Source: Archangium sp.
GTDB lineage: Bacteria; Myxococcota; Myxococcia; Myxococcales; Myxococcaceae
Assembly: GCA_030695565.1 (NCBI GenBank)
Contig: JAUYRZ010000005.1
Coordinates: forward strand, 32,016 to 96,015
DNA length: 64,000 nt
Reading direction: 5' to 3'
Shown here: piece after piece, positions 8,665 through 17,445 of the stretch
How the letters are laid out: each line of letters opens with the position of its first letter
Numbering within the stretch: position 1 is the stretch's first letter
Position numbers and translations under genes: made by a program
Notes under the pieces: generated by a model
Seen by the model: only the letters and a program-made list of their open reading frames with translations
The model's database searches: none
Told to the model about the DNA's origin: nothing

Positions 8665-9375
8665 ATGTTCGAGTTGCCTGCAGGTTCACTTCCCAGGAAC
8701 GACGCCGCGAGACGCTTCTGGTCCGAGCGCACCTGGAGCGAGTTCGCGGCCGTGCCGGCGGTCTCGCAGGTGGTGCTGGCGTTGGTGCGCGAAGGCGCCC
8801 CGCTCGACACCCTCGGTGCGTACACCTCGATCGCCGATGACGAGGTCCGTCACGCGCTGTTGAGCCGCGAGCTCGCGCAGAAGCTGGGCGGCTACGTCGA
8901 CGAGATCCCCGAGGGGCTGGCCTACGCGCCACGAGGCCTGGCCACGCCGTCCGATGTGCCGGTGCACGTGTGGGCGTTGGCGAACGGCTGTTTTTCCGAG
9001 ACGGTGTCGCTGTCGTTGATCCGCGCGCGTCACGCAGAGACCAAACACCCGGTGGTGCGTGCGGTGTTGGCCGAGACGCTCAAAGACGAAGCGGTGCACG
9101 TGCGCGTGGCGTGGGAGCTGGCAGAAGGGCTGCTGCCCACGCTCGATGCCGACACGAAGACCGATCTGCGGGGCTACGGCGCGGATCTCGCCGAGATGCT
9201 CCGGCGCACGTTCGGTACGCAGGGCCTTCCCCCGGCGCTCTCGCGCAGTGAACGCAAGCTGCGTGATCGCACCGCCGAAGCGGGACTCGGCGCGTTGACC
9301 GCCCAGGCCGAGAACGCCGTGGTCGATCGCGCGCTGGAAGACATCGATGAGCGCCTGAAGTCGCTGCTCGACTGA
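8665..9375 (+). CDS. Ferritin-like diiron-type protein
   Basis: 236 aa from ATG 8665; in-frame GTGs at 8545 and 8575 are alternatives, and no start has a strong ribosome binding site. The pattern Glu / ExxH / Glu / ExxH of ferritin-like four-helix bundles is visible: WSEF in helix 1, DDEVRHALL in helix 2, FSETVSL in helix 3 and KDEAVHVRV in helix 4. It may bind a diiron centre, but whether it stores iron or oxidises a substrate is unknown. The stop lies directly against the stop of the convergent cyclase gene. Confidence 0.7.
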   Translation: MFELPAGSLPRNDAARRFWSERTWSEFAAVPAVSQVVLALVREGAPLDTLGAYTSIADDEVRHALLSRELAQKLGGYVDEIPEGLAYAPRGLATPSDVPVHVWALANGCFSETVSLSLIRARHAETKHPVVRAVLAETLKDEAVHVRVAWELAEGLLPTLDADTKTDLRGYGADLAEMLRRTFGTQGLPPALSRSERKLRDRTAEAGLGALTAQAENAVVDRALEDIDERLKSLLD

Positions 9376-10596
9376 TCAACTCCCTCTCACCTCGGGTGAG
9401 GGAGACACGAGGAAGTAGGTGTTCATCTCGCCTTTGCCTTTGATCGCGGTCAGCCCGCGCGGCTCGAAGGTGAACTGACCTGCCAGCAGCTCGTACGTCG
9501 CCTGTGACACGTGCACGCGGCCGGGCTGGCCATGACTCTCCATGCGGCTGGCGGTGTTCACCGTGTCGCCCCACAGATCGAACACGAACTTCCGCTTCCC
9601 GATCACCCCGGCGACCACCGGCCCGCTGTGAATGCCGATGCGCAGGTTGAGCTTCTCGAACTCAGGACCAATGAGCTCCTTGAGCATCTGCACCATGTCG
9701 AGCGACATCGCCGCTACGGCCTCCGCATGATCCACGCGCGCTTCAGGCACGCCGCCGACCACCATGTACGCGTCGCCGATGGTCTTGATCTTCTCCAGGC
9801 CGTACTTGTCGGCCAGCGCATCGAAGCCGCTGAAGATCTGATCGAGCATCTGCACCAGCTCGGTCGCCGGCGTGCGCTCGGAGAGCTGGGTGAAGTTCAC
9901 CAGGTCCGCGAACATCACGGTGGTGGAGTCGAACCGTTCGGCGATTGAACCTTCTTTGCGCTTGAGCTGCTCAGCGATTCGACGGGGCAGCACGTTGAGG
10001 AGCAGCGCTTCGCTGCGCCCCTGTTCCGCCGTCAGCTCGTCTTCGGCGCGCTCGGTCTGCATCACCGAGTAGTACGCGAGCGCCTGGAGCACGACGTAGA
10101 GGCTGAGCTTGTCGGCGGTGTTGAAGGGCAGGGCGCCTGCCCGGAGCAGCGCACGCGCCGGGGCGAAGAGATCGATGCCCAGCATGATCGCTCCGCACAA
10201 CACGGCCACCACCGCGGCGATCCACCGCTCGCGCCGAGGCGTGAGAAACCAGCCCGCGGTGCCCACCGCGATGAGGAAGAGGTGCTGCTCGGTGTCAGCG
10301 CCCATCAGGAGCCCGTCGGCGCCGATCCACACCACTGAACCCAAGCAGAGCCACAGCCGCGCGAGCAGGTGCCAACCCCGGCTGGCGAAGAAGGGCACCG
10401 CTGCGTAGACGAGGATCGCTCCGAGCGAGATGGCCTCGAGCGCCCGGTTGCCCAGGACGCGCGGGTCGGCGAACGCCAGAAACGCGAGCCCCATCACCAC
10501 GAGGCTGACCTGATTGGTCAAGCGAATGTGCTTGGTGTCCTGGGGGCTCTGGCCGTCGACTCCGGCGTTGATGACCCGGTTCAGGAACGCACGCAT
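9376..10596 (-). CDS. Membrane-anchored class III adenylate/guanylate cyclase
   Basis: 406 aa from ATG 10596, which has AGAAGG four bases upstream; a longer form would need a TTG. About six membrane segments (roughly 25-185) are followed by a helical linker NVLPRRIAEQLKRKEGS and a cyclase catalytic domain (about 225-400). Metal ligands are in MFADLVNFT and KTIGDAYMVV, where the Lys is the usual adenine-contact residue; DLWGDTVNTASRME gives the second base-contact site and the transition-state Asn/Arg. It most likely makes cAMP. The last codons are written in a copy of the dispersed palindromic repeat, giving the tail SPSPEVRGS. Confidence 0.88.
   Translation of the reverse strand: MRAFLNRVINAGVDGQSPQDTKHIRLTNQVSLVVMGLAFLAFADPRVLGNRALEAISLGAILVYAAVPFFASRGWHLLARLWLCLGSVVWIGADGLLMGADTEQHLFLIAVGTAGWFLTPRRERWIAAVVAVLCGAIMLGIDLFAPARALLRAGALPFNTADKLSLYVVLQALAYYSVMQTERAEDELTAEQGRSEALLLNVLPRRIAEQLKRKEGSIAERFDSTTVMFADLVNFTQLSERTPATELVQMLDQIFSGFDALADKYGLEKIKTIGDAYMVVGGVPEARVDHAEAVAAMSLDMVQMLKELIGPEFEKLNLRIGIHSGPVVAGVIGKRKFVFDLWGDTVNTASRMESHGQPGRVHVSQATYELLAGQFTFEPRGLTAIKGKGEMNTYFLVSPSPEVRGS
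9380..9405 (+). repeat. REP-like palindrome, copy 4 (3' end of the cyclase gene)
   Basis: CTCCCTCTCACCTCGGGTGAGGGAG forms a near-perfect hairpin. It lies in the final codons of the cyclase and just after the convergent ferritin-like gene, so it may also act as a bidirectional 3' hairpin; no T-tract follows. Confidence 0.6.
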
Positions 10597-10710
10597 GGCG
10601 CCTTCTGGCAGAGCGCTTCTCAGCTGCCGAGAAAACAATCGGCGAAACCTGTTTCTGCTCAGCGCGACAACTCACACAGCAGCGCACTTTTCACCGCACG
10701 GGAGTTCATC

Positions 10711-11364
10711 TTGAGGATCGGCCGCTGGATTTCGAGTCTGTTTCGCCGCCCGGTACCCCCTGCGCCGCGGACGCCGTCGACGCCCGCTCCCACCACCCCC
10801 GCGCCGACCCCGACTCCGACCCGCCCGGTCGACACCTTCGAGCCCGGCGCTCCGATGCGCGTTTCGCTGGGCAAGGTGACCGGCTACTCGGCGGCCGAGC
10901 GCCAGAAGCTCGACAAGGCGACGCAGCTGATGGGCAACGTGCTCAACAGCCAGGAGTTCCGCGACGCGGTGCTCAGCGCTGACTTCGCCGGCAAGCCGGG
11001 GTTCGCCAGCGAGACGCGCTCACCGCAAGACGTCTACGCCGCGATTCGTGCGGCCAAGGAAAATTACACCGACGCTGCCGACGGCGAGGTCGACTTGAAC
11101 GTGAAGCTGGAGAACATGTCGTGGTTCCAGCGCAACGTCGTCGGGTACACGACTGAGTCGAGCGACACGCTGACCACCAACCGGCGCTTCTTTTCTGGGT
11201 TCGAGCCGAGCGAGATGGCGGGGCACCTGGCGCACGAGTGGCTGCACAAGCTGGGCTTCGAGCACGACTTCAAGGCGACCGCGCGCCGGCCTGACTCGGT
11301 GCCGTACGAACTGGGCGATCTCGTCGAACGTCTCGCCCGCGGGCCGCTCACGCCGCTGGCCTGA
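10711..11364 (+). CDS. Putative zinc metallopeptidase-like protein (HExxHxxGFEHD)
   Basis: 217 aa from TTG 10711, which has GGGAG six bases upstream; the open frame continues upstream but overlaps the divergent cyclase. A short basic/hydrophobic N-terminus (RIGRWISSLFRRP) precedes a Pro/Thr-rich linker (about 15-45). The C-terminal half contains GHLAHEWLHKLGFEHD, which fits the extended metzincin-type zinc motif HExxHxxGxxHD. It lacks a long propeptide and a classical signal peptide. The substrate is unknown; the rest of the protein matches no family I recognise. Confidence 0.6.
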   Translation: MRIGRWISSLFRRPVPPAPRTPSTPAPTTPAPTPTPTRPVDTFEPGAPMRVSLGKVTGYSAAERQKLDKATQLMGNVLNSQEFRDAVLSADFAGKPGFASETRSPQDVYAAIRAAKENYTDAADGEVDLNVKLENMSWFQRNVVGYTTESSDTLTTNRRFFSGFEPSEMAGHLAHEWLHKLGFEHDFKATARRPDSVPYELGDLVERLARGPLTPLA

Positions 11365-11565
11365 CACGCTCCCTCTCCTCCGCGAAGCGGGGAGGTATTC
11401 GAGCTGCGGGTTGTTCTCCCGCTGCCTTCAGCGGGGCGAGCGAACTGCTCCATCGTTTTGACTCCATCCCTCTCATCATCCTGATGGACTGAACGGGAGG
11501 GGCACCTCGCCGGTTGCGCTGCTGGAAACTTCGCCGCCCGTATTGCTGCTACTCAGAGCGACCCC

Positions 11566-13011
11566 ATGTCGCCGCACCCTTTGGTCCCAGACCCGCTCAT
11601 CGGCCAGAACGTGGGCGGCTACCTCGTCGAAGAGGCGCTGGGCGAAGGCGCGGTCGGGCTGGTGTACCGCGCGCGACACCCCACGCTGAACCGCCACTTC
11701 GCGATCAAGGTGCTCCGGCCGGAGATCGCCGTCGACGTCACCTCGTCACGCAACTTCGCGCGCGAGGCGCAGACGCTGGCCAGCCTCAAGCACCCTTCGA
11801 TCATCAACATCATCGACTTCGGGCCCATGAGCGGCGGCCGCCAGTACATGGTGATGGAGTTTCTCCTCGGGAAGACGCTCGAGCGCGAGCTGCTCGAGGA
11901 GGGCCGGCTGGAGCCCGAGCGGGCGCTGCGGATCTCCGACGAGATCCTCGACGCGCTCTCGGCCGCGCACTCGGTCGGCGTGATTCACCGCGACCTCAAG
12001 CCCTCGAACGTCTTCCTGGAGAAGATCTCCGGTGGCCGAGAGGTGGTGAAGTTGCTCGACTTCGGGCTCGCCAAACAGCGGCCCGCGGTGCTCGGTCTTC
12101 AGACCGGCCCGCTCGAAGACACCAGCATCGCCGGAACGCCCGAGTACATCGCGCCCGAGCAGGCCTGCGGCCAGGCGGCCAGCCGCCAGAGCGATCTGTA
12201 TTCGTTCGGCGTGGTCCTCTTTCGCATGCTCACGGGCTCGTTGCCGTTCAAGGCCGACCTGAACCTGCCAGACAACCAGCAGGTGCTCGCGCTGATGAAG
12301 CAGCACGTTCATCAGGCGCCGCCCACCCTGCACGAAGCGGCGGCCGGGGTTCAGTTCCCCGAGGGGCTCAGTGAGATCGTGGCTGATCTTCTCAAGAAGC
12401 TCCCCGGCGATCGGCCGTCGAGCGCAGAGACCGCCAGGAAGCGGCTGAGCCGGGCTCAGCGCAGCCTGCAGCAGGAGGCGACGCAGGCGAGGCCCAACCC
12501 GCTGCTCACCGTGCCTCTCGTGAAGAAGAAGCGCTCGTCGGGCTGGCTCGTCGCGGTCACGTTGATGCTCGTGATCTTACCTGGCGCGGCGTGGTGGTTT
12601 GGCCGCGCAGCGCCCGTGGCGGCGATCGTGCTGCCCCCTCCGATCGCGGCGCCCTCAATTGCGCCCGTCGTACTCGAGGAGGAGCCGCCTCCGCCCGTCG
12701 ATGAGCCGCTCGAAGAGCTCCTGGGGCTCTCCCGAATCGTGAGGGCGAAGAAGCGGGTGGCCGCACCCCTTCCAGCGATCGTCCTGGCGGCGCCTGCCTG
12801 CGCGCCCGATGACGACTGGAAGAAGCGCGCCCGGGCCGATCTCAACGAGCTGATGACGCGCGCGGCGAAGTCGAGCCCTGAGCTGACGTTGTGGGCTGCT
12901 GATCGAGAAGGTCCGCTGAGCGCGGCGATCGAAGGTGCGACCAGCGAGCCCGATTGCCGGGTCGTGGGTCTGCAGCTGGAGTCGCTCAAAGAAAAGGTGA
13001 GTCGAAGATGA
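11566..13011 (+). CDS. Membrane-bound eukaryotic-like Ser/Thr protein kinase
   Basis: 481 aa. Kinase domain about 15-290: glycine loop LGEGAVGLVYRA, Lys in FAIKVLRPE, catalytic loop VIHRDLKPSNVFL, LLDFGLAKQ and GTPEYIAPEQ. A cytoplasmic juxtamembrane part is followed by one membrane segment (LVAVTLMLVILPGAAWWF, about 327-344) and a Pro/Glu-rich periplasmic tail with two cysteines and no PASTA or other known sensor repeats. The stop overlaps the next start (ATGA), tying the kinase to a small membrane protein and an ice-binding-like lipoprotein. Confidence 0.92.
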   Translation: MSPHPLVPDPLIGQNVGGYLVEEALGEGAVGLVYRARHPTLNRHFAIKVLRPEIAVDVTSSRNFAREAQTLASLKHPSIINIIDFGPMSGGRQYMVMEFLLGKTLERELLEEGRLEPERALRISDEILDALSAAHSVGVIHRDLKPSNVFLEKISGGREVVKLLDFGLAKQRPAVLGLQTGPLEDTSIAGTPEYIAPEQACGQAASRQSDLYSFGVVLFRMLTGSLPFKADLNLPDNQQVLALMKQHVHQAPPTLHEAAAGVQFPEGLSEIVADLLKKLPGDRPSSAETARKRLSRAQRSLQQEATQARPNPLLTVPLVKKKRSSGWLVAVTLMLVILPGAAWWFGRAAPVAAIVLPPPIAAPSIAPVVLEEEPPPPVDEPLEELLGLSRIVRAKKRVAAPLPAIVLAAPACAPDDDWKKRARADLNELMTRAAKSSPELTLWAADREGPLSAAIEGATSEPDCRVVGLQLESLKEKVSRR

Positions 13012-13877
13012 GCCGTTCAATGCGGGTCGGGTTGATCCTCTGCGCGAGTGTCGCCGCTGCTCAGAACGCGCTGCCGGAGCTGGCGCCCTTTCCTCTGGAG
13101 ATCATCAGGACCTCCGACGAGTGCACCCGGGAAGATCGGGAAGAGCTCAAGAAGCTGTTGCCGATGATGCTGCGCACCGCAGAGGTGACGGTGCCGGGGA
13201 GCGCCCGGCTGACGGCCGCACTCGCCGAGCTGAACCGCGAAGACTGTGATCGCGACGACGCGTGCCTGGCGAAGCTGGGCAAGTTGTCGGGCAGCCTCTA
13301 TGCGTTCTACGGCCAGGTGGACTTCGATCTCGACGGCAACGTCGTCGCGAGTGGCCGGGTGGTGCGTGACGATGGCAGGGCCGTTCGGGGCCCCCGGACG
13401 GTCAAGATTCCCGGGGCGAATGCTGCCTTCAAGGTCACCGCGCAGGTCGCGCTCAAACAACTGCTCGCGGAGCTCGACGTCGCCGGGCTTTCTCCGGTCA
13501 GGCCGCTCGAGCCTGTCGTGGAAGTGCGGGCCGCGCCCCTGACGGTGTCCTCCACGCGCAGACCCTGGGCCGGTGTCGGCGTGGCCGGCATCGTGGCGGG
13601 TGCCGCGAGCGTGGGCGTCGGCATCGGCTTCTTCGCGACCGCAGGCCCGCCGCGCATCGACACCAGCCAGGGTGTGCAGCGCGTGTTCAACGAAGATGCC
13701 GACAAGGTCGCTGGCATTCAGCGCTCGCAGGCCGTGGGCGTCGCCCTGCTCGCAGCGGGGGCGGGCGTTGCGGTGCTCGGCGCGGGATTGATTCTTCTGG
13801 GCCCGGTCGAGACGGTGACGACCGTGGTTCCGACCAATGGCGGTGCGGCCGTGATGATGACGGGACGGTTGCCTTGA
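13008..13877 (+). CDS. Hypothetical secreted/membrane protein of kinase operon
   Basis: 289 aa from ATG 13008, which overlaps the kinase stop. A signal peptide (MSRSMRVGLILCASVAAAQ) is followed by a soluble region of about 170 residues with CTREDREELKKLL and an acidic cysteine pair (EDCDRDDACLAKLG). The protein ends with two hydrophobic Gly/Ala-rich segments (about 188-212 and 243-265). The soluble region looks like the domain that myxobacterial kinase operons often place behind a kinase gene, but I cannot name a family. Its stop overlaps the next start (TTGA). Confidence 0.65.
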   Translation: MSRSMRVGLILCASVAAAQNALPELAPFPLEIIRTSDECTREDREELKKLLPMMLRTAEVTVPGSARLTAALAELNREDCDRDDACLAKLGKLSGSLYAFYGQVDFDLDGNVVASGRVVRDDGRAVRGPRTVKIPGANAAFKVTAQVALKQLLAELDVAGLSPVRPLEPVVEVRAAPLTVSSTRRPWAGVGVAGIVAGAASVGVGIGFFATAGPPRIDTSQGVQRVFNEDADKVAGIQRSQAVGVALLAAGAGVAVLGAGLILLGPVETVTTVVPTNGGAAVMMTGRLP

Positions 13878-15055
13878 AGCACGTCGTGATGGTGTCGGTG
13901 CTGTTGCTCGCGGGCTGTTTCAGGCCGACGCCGTGCACGGATGACTCCGAGTGTGGTGGCCCGGGTGGCAGGTGCGATGTGAGCCTGTCGTTCTGCGTGA
14001 CGACGGTCGAGGTCTCCGACGCCGCGGTCGATGCAGGCGCGGTCGTCGATGCAGGCCCGGGTGACGCGGGGATCGATGCAGGGCACGACGCCGGAACGGA
14101 CGCGGGGGAAGATGGAGGATCGGACGCGGGGCTCGATGCGGGTCCGGCGCCGACCGTGATCGCGAACACGCCGATCACGCTGATGAAGAACGTGCCGATC
14201 GAAGTGAAGCCAGGTGCGACCTTCAGTGACGCGATGGACGCCTCGACGATCTCTGCGTTCTCGTTCACCTTGATGCAGGGCGCACAGCGCCTCGACGGTG
14301 GTGTCACTTTCAACGAGGCGACGAACCGCGCGACCTTCGCTCCGGCGGTGCCGCTGCGGACCAACCTCGTCTACACCGCGACCATCACGACGGATGCGAG
14401 GAGCGCCGGAGGGGTGGCGTTGGAAGCCAGCCACAGCTGGACCTTCACCACCGCGCTGCTCGCGTTGCGAAGCGCGCAGACGTACTCGGTCCTGGGGGCC
14501 GCAGTGTCCAACACGGGCCCGACGACGCTGAGTGGAGATCTGGGCGTCAGCACGGCGGCTCCGATCACCGGTGGGGCGACGATCACCGTGGGGGGCATGA
14601 CCCACGCGGGTGACGCGGCCGCGACGCAGGCACGCTCCGATGCGTTGGTGGCTTACAACGCGGCCGTCGCGCTCACCCCGAGCATGAGCCTGGCCACCCT
14701 CGATGGGCGCACGCTCACCGCGGGCCTCTACACCTCGAACGGGGCGGCGCTTTCGTTGAGCACGACGCTGACGCTGGATGGTGAGAATGATCCCGACGCT
14801 GTCTTCATCATCCAGATCGATGCCGCGCTCGACACCGGAGCCACGACCAGCAACGTGAGCCTGGTCAGAGGGGCCCGCGCGGAGAATGTCTTCTGGCAGG
14901 TCAGTGGAGCCGTGACGCTGGGCGCGACCTCGACCTTCCGGGGCACGCTCCTCGCGTTGGGCGCGATCACCATCGGCGCAGGCACGCAGCTCAACGGGCG
15001 CGCGCTGAGCATCGACGGTGACGTCACGCTGGCCAGCAACGTCGTCACCGACTGA
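13874..15055 (+). CDS. Lipoprotein with Ig-like domain and DUF3494 ice-binding-like domain
   Basis: 393 aa. The TTG start at 13874 overlaps the previous stop and gives the basic residue needed before lipobox LLLAGC; a start at 13889 would lose it. Order: lipobox Cys (about 15), a short Cys-rich stretch, an Asp-Ala-Gly linker (about 50-92), a bacterial Ig-like domain (about 95-195), then a DUF3494/ice-binding-protein fold (about 200-393) with TGPTTLSGDLGVS, FIIQIDAALDTG, VFWQVSGAVTLG and GTLLALGAITI. In polar microbes this fold binds ice; in soil myxobacteria it may serve adhesion or another surface role. It is probably outer-membrane anchored. Confidence 0.85.
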   Translation: MKHVVMVSVLLLAGCFRPTPCTDDSECGGPGGRCDVSLSFCVTTVEVSDAAVDAGAVVDAGPGDAGIDAGHDAGTDAGEDGGSDAGLDAGPAPTVIANTPITLMKNVPIEVKPGATFSDAMDASTISAFSFTLMQGAQRLDGGVTFNEATNRATFAPAVPLRTNLVYTATITTDARSAGGVALEASHSWTFTTALLALRSAQTYSVLGAAVSNTGPTTLSGDLGVSTAAPITGGATITVGGMTHAGDAAATQARSDALVAYNAAVALTPSMSLATLDGRTLTAGLYTSNGAALSLSTTLTLDGENDPDAVFIIQIDAALDTGATTSNVSLVRGARAENVFWQVSGAVTLGATSTFRGTLLALGAITIGAGTQLNGRALSIDGDVTLASNVVTD

Positions 15056-15182
15056 GTGGTAGTGCTCCCCTTCGATCAAGTGGAATGACCCGCAGATTTT
15101 CGCAGCGACCAACGGCGATGTTGGCGTCGTGTCGACCGACTGGCGGGTGGGCTATTTGCCGAATTGTGCCTGGGCCTCGAGG

Positions 15183-15491
15183 ATGACGACCACAGATTTG
15201 GCAGCGGTTTCGGATTACCTGGCTCGCCTTGACGCTCTGCTGCTGCGCGATGTGAGAACAGCGCTGGAACTCGGCGCATGGGAGCGCGAAGCGATAGAAA
15301 TGTGGCTGGTCATCAGAGACTTTCCGCTCGCGACCGCTGAAATCCCAGAGAGTCTCTGGCACTTCCTGTCCGATGCGGACGTTCGTTTCAAAGAGAGCGT
15401 GCCAGTGAGCCAACTTGATCCCCAGTTGGCGCAAGACCTGTACCTCTTGCGCCACCGGGTGCGGGCCGCGCTCGCCAAGCAATCCGATTGA
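15183..15491 (+). CDS. Orphan hypothetical protein with atypical codon use
   Basis: 102 aa from ATG 15183; an upstream in-frame start lies at 15129. Sequence is mainly helical with a Trp/Leu-rich centre (EREAIEMWLVIRDFPL) and no known motif. Third codon positions are visibly less GC-rich than in flanking genes (for example GATAGAAATGTGG), which could mean recent acquisition or a weakly constrained ORF. An overlapping antisense frame of 145 aa is also open, so the strand call is uncertain. It is convergent with argB, with an 11-bp gap. Confidence 0.4.
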   Translation: MTTTDLAAVSDYLARLDALLLRDVRTALELGAWEREAIEMWLVIRDFPLATAEIPESLWHFLSDADVRFKESVPVSQLDPQLAQDLYLLRHRVRAALAKQSD

Positions 15492-15502
15492 GCGCTCCTG
15501 GC

Positions 15503-16321
15503 TCAGTGGAGCGTGGTGCCGACCGAGCCGGGTTCTTTGACCGCACGCACGAGGTCGCCTTTGCCGAGTTTGCCCAGGATGTGGATCGCGCCCACGCCTT
15601 GTTCGATCACGGCCATCGCCTCTTCCAGCTTGGGGATCATGCCGCCGGTGACGGTGCCGTCTTTGATCGCCGCCCGCGCCTCAGCGCAGCTCAGCCGCTC
15701 AATGCGTGAGTTCGGATCATTGATGTCCTTCAGCACGCCCGGAGTCGACGTCACCAGAAACAGCCGCTCTGCCTTCAACGCCGCCGCGAGCTGGTTGCCC
15801 ACCAGATCCGCGTTGATGTTGAACACGCCGCCTTCCGCATCCGCACCCAGACACGCGATCACCGGCACGTAACCTGCGACCCACAGCGTCTCGAGCAGCG
15901 CCAGGTTGAAGCCCGTCACATCGCCCACCAGGCCGAGGTCGACCGGATCAGGCCCCGCGTTCGGGTACGGCTTGGGCGGACGACGCACCGCCTTCACCAC
16001 CAGCCCCGACGCGCCGTGGAGCCCGACCGGCTTCACTCCGGCCGCGACCAGCGTGGCGCAGAGATCGACGTTGAGCTTCCCGGCGAGCACCATCTTCATC
16101 ACGTCGAGCGTCGCGGCATCCGTCACCCGACGGCCGGCGATCTGCTGCGTGGGCAAGCCGAGCTTCTTTTGCAGATCCGTCGCCTGCGGCCCGCCACCGT
16201 GCACGATGGCGATGCGCGCACCGCCGTCGATCAACACCCGCAAATCCGCCGCGAGCACCGCGGCTTCACCCGAGCCGACCACCTCGCCACCGATCTTCAC
16301 GACGATGGGACGCACGCTCAC
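15503..16321 (-). CDS. argB: Acetylglutamate kinase
   Basis: 272 aa, GTG start. It phosphorylates N-acetyl-L-glutamate with ATP, the second step of arginine biosynthesis. Amino-acid-kinase motifs are visible: VVKIGGEVVGSG at the N-terminus, VHGGGPQATDL (about 40-50) for the substrate, VAAGVKPVGLHGASG, and the ATP-side NINADLVGNQLAAAL. TGGMIPKLE near the C-terminus is the usual conserved Lys segment. It overlaps argC by 4 bp, so the two form an argCB operon on the minus strand. Confidence 0.93.
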   Translation of the reverse strand: MSVRPIVVKIGGEVVGSGEAAVLAADLRVLIDGGARIAIVHGGGPQATDLQKKLGLPTQQIAGRRVTDAATLDVMKMVLAGKLNVDLCATLVAAGVKPVGLHGASGLVVKAVRRPPKPYPNAGPDPVDLGLVGDVTGFNLALLETLWVAGYVPVIACLGADAEGGVFNINADLVGNQLAAALKAERLFLVTSTPGVLKDINDPNSRIERLSCAEARAAIKDGTVTGGMIPKLEEAMAVIEQGVGAIHILGKLGKGDLVRAVKEPGSVGTTLH

Positions 16322-17376
16322 GGCCAGTTCCCCGTGTCTTCCAGGCTCGCGCGCTCATCACAGCCGAGCACGATGTTCATGTTCTGAATCGCCTGACCGG
16401 CGCCGCCCTTGATCAGGTTGTCGATCGCCGCAAAGCAGGTGACCGTACGTTTGCCGTTTTGCACCGCGCTGCCGGCCGTGAAGCCGACCTCGATGAAGTT
16501 TGAGCCCGCGACGGCGACCACTTCAGGCAGGCGCTGCTTCGGGCGGCGAGCGAACGGCTCCTTCGCGAAGGTCTCGTCGAACAGGCTGGTGAGGCGCGCG
16601 GTGTCGATCTCCGCGGGCAGCTCGAGGAAGCAGGTGGTGAAGATGCCGCGCGTGAGCGGCGCCGAGATGGGAACGAAGCGCAGCTCGAGCCCCTTCGCTC
16701 CGGCGTCTTCGAGCGTCTGCACCACTTCAGGCACGTGCTGGTGCTCGAGCGGCTTGTAGGTCTTCAGGTTGCCCGCGCGTGACGGGTGGTGCGTGCCGGC
16801 GCCGGGCGCGATGCCCGAGCCTGACGAACCGGTGATGCCGGTCACGTGCACGATGGCGCCGTTGAGCAGCCCCGCGCGCGCGAGGGGGAGCAGCGCCAGC
16901 TCCATGCTGGTGGCGAAACAACCGGGCGAGGCGACGTACTTCGCCTTCTTGATCTGCTCGCGGTTGAGCTCGGGCAAGCCGTACACGAACGAGCCCAGCA
17001 GCTCGGGGTGCGGGTGCTTCGCGCCGTAGAACTTCTCGTAGAGCGCCGCATCACGCAGGCGGAAGTCGCCCGACATGTCGACGATCTTCACGCCCGCGGC
17101 GATCAGCTCCGGCACCTTCGAGGCGGTCACCTTGTGCGGCAACGCCAAGAGCGCCACGTCGCAGCCCTTCGCCGCTTCGGTGGGCGTGAGGTTCTCGAAC
17201 TTGAGCTCCGTCGCGCCTTCGAAGTGCGGGTGCACCGCGCTGAGCGGCTCACCCACGTGATCGATCGACGCCACCCGGACCAACTCGACGTCGGGGTGCA
17301 TCAACAATCGGCGCGCCAGCTCAGCCCCGCCGTACCCACTGCCGCCGATGATCGCTGCCTTGAATTTTTTGGCCAT
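16318..17376 (-). CDS. argC: N-acetyl-gamma-glutamyl-phosphate reductase
   Basis: 352 aa. It reduces N-acetylglutamyl phosphate to the semialdehyde with NADPH, the third step of arginine synthesis, acting on the product of the adjacent argB. The N-terminal Rossmann motif IGGSGYGGAELARRL and the catalytic Cys in VASPGCFATS are visible; GTHHPSRAGNL is the conserved His segment. ATG is at 17376. A 69-bp gap separates it from the upstream DUF819 gene, so it may be read from that transcript or have its own promoter. Confidence 0.93.
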   Translation of the reverse strand: MAKKFKAAIIGGSGYGGAELARRLLMHPDVELVRVASIDHVGEPLSAVHPHFEGATELKFENLTPTEAAKGCDVALLALPHKVTASKVPELIAAGVKIVDMSGDFRLRDAALYEKFYGAKHPHPELLGSFVYGLPELNREQIKKAKYVASPGCFATSMELALLPLARAGLLNGAIVHVTGITGSSGSGIAPGAGTHHPSRAGNLKTYKPLEHQHVPEVVQTLEDAGAKGLELRFVPISAPLTRGIFTTCFLELPAEIDTARLTSLFDETFAKEPFARRPKQRLPEVVAVAGSNFIEVGFTAGSAVQNGKRTVTCFAAIDNLIKGGAGQAIQNMNIVLGCDERASLEDTGNWP

Positions 17377-17445
17377 AGCGACCGCGGGTATGCCACGCCC
17401 ACGACGCGAGGTGAATGCTCCGATTGGTCCCGGGGAATGGGGGGA

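Noticed and set aside
15045..15482. 145-aa minus-strand frame opposite the 15183 ORF
   Set aside because: Neither strand has a clear homologue; the plus frame has a better start context and protein-like composition, so the minus frame was left out, with low certainty.
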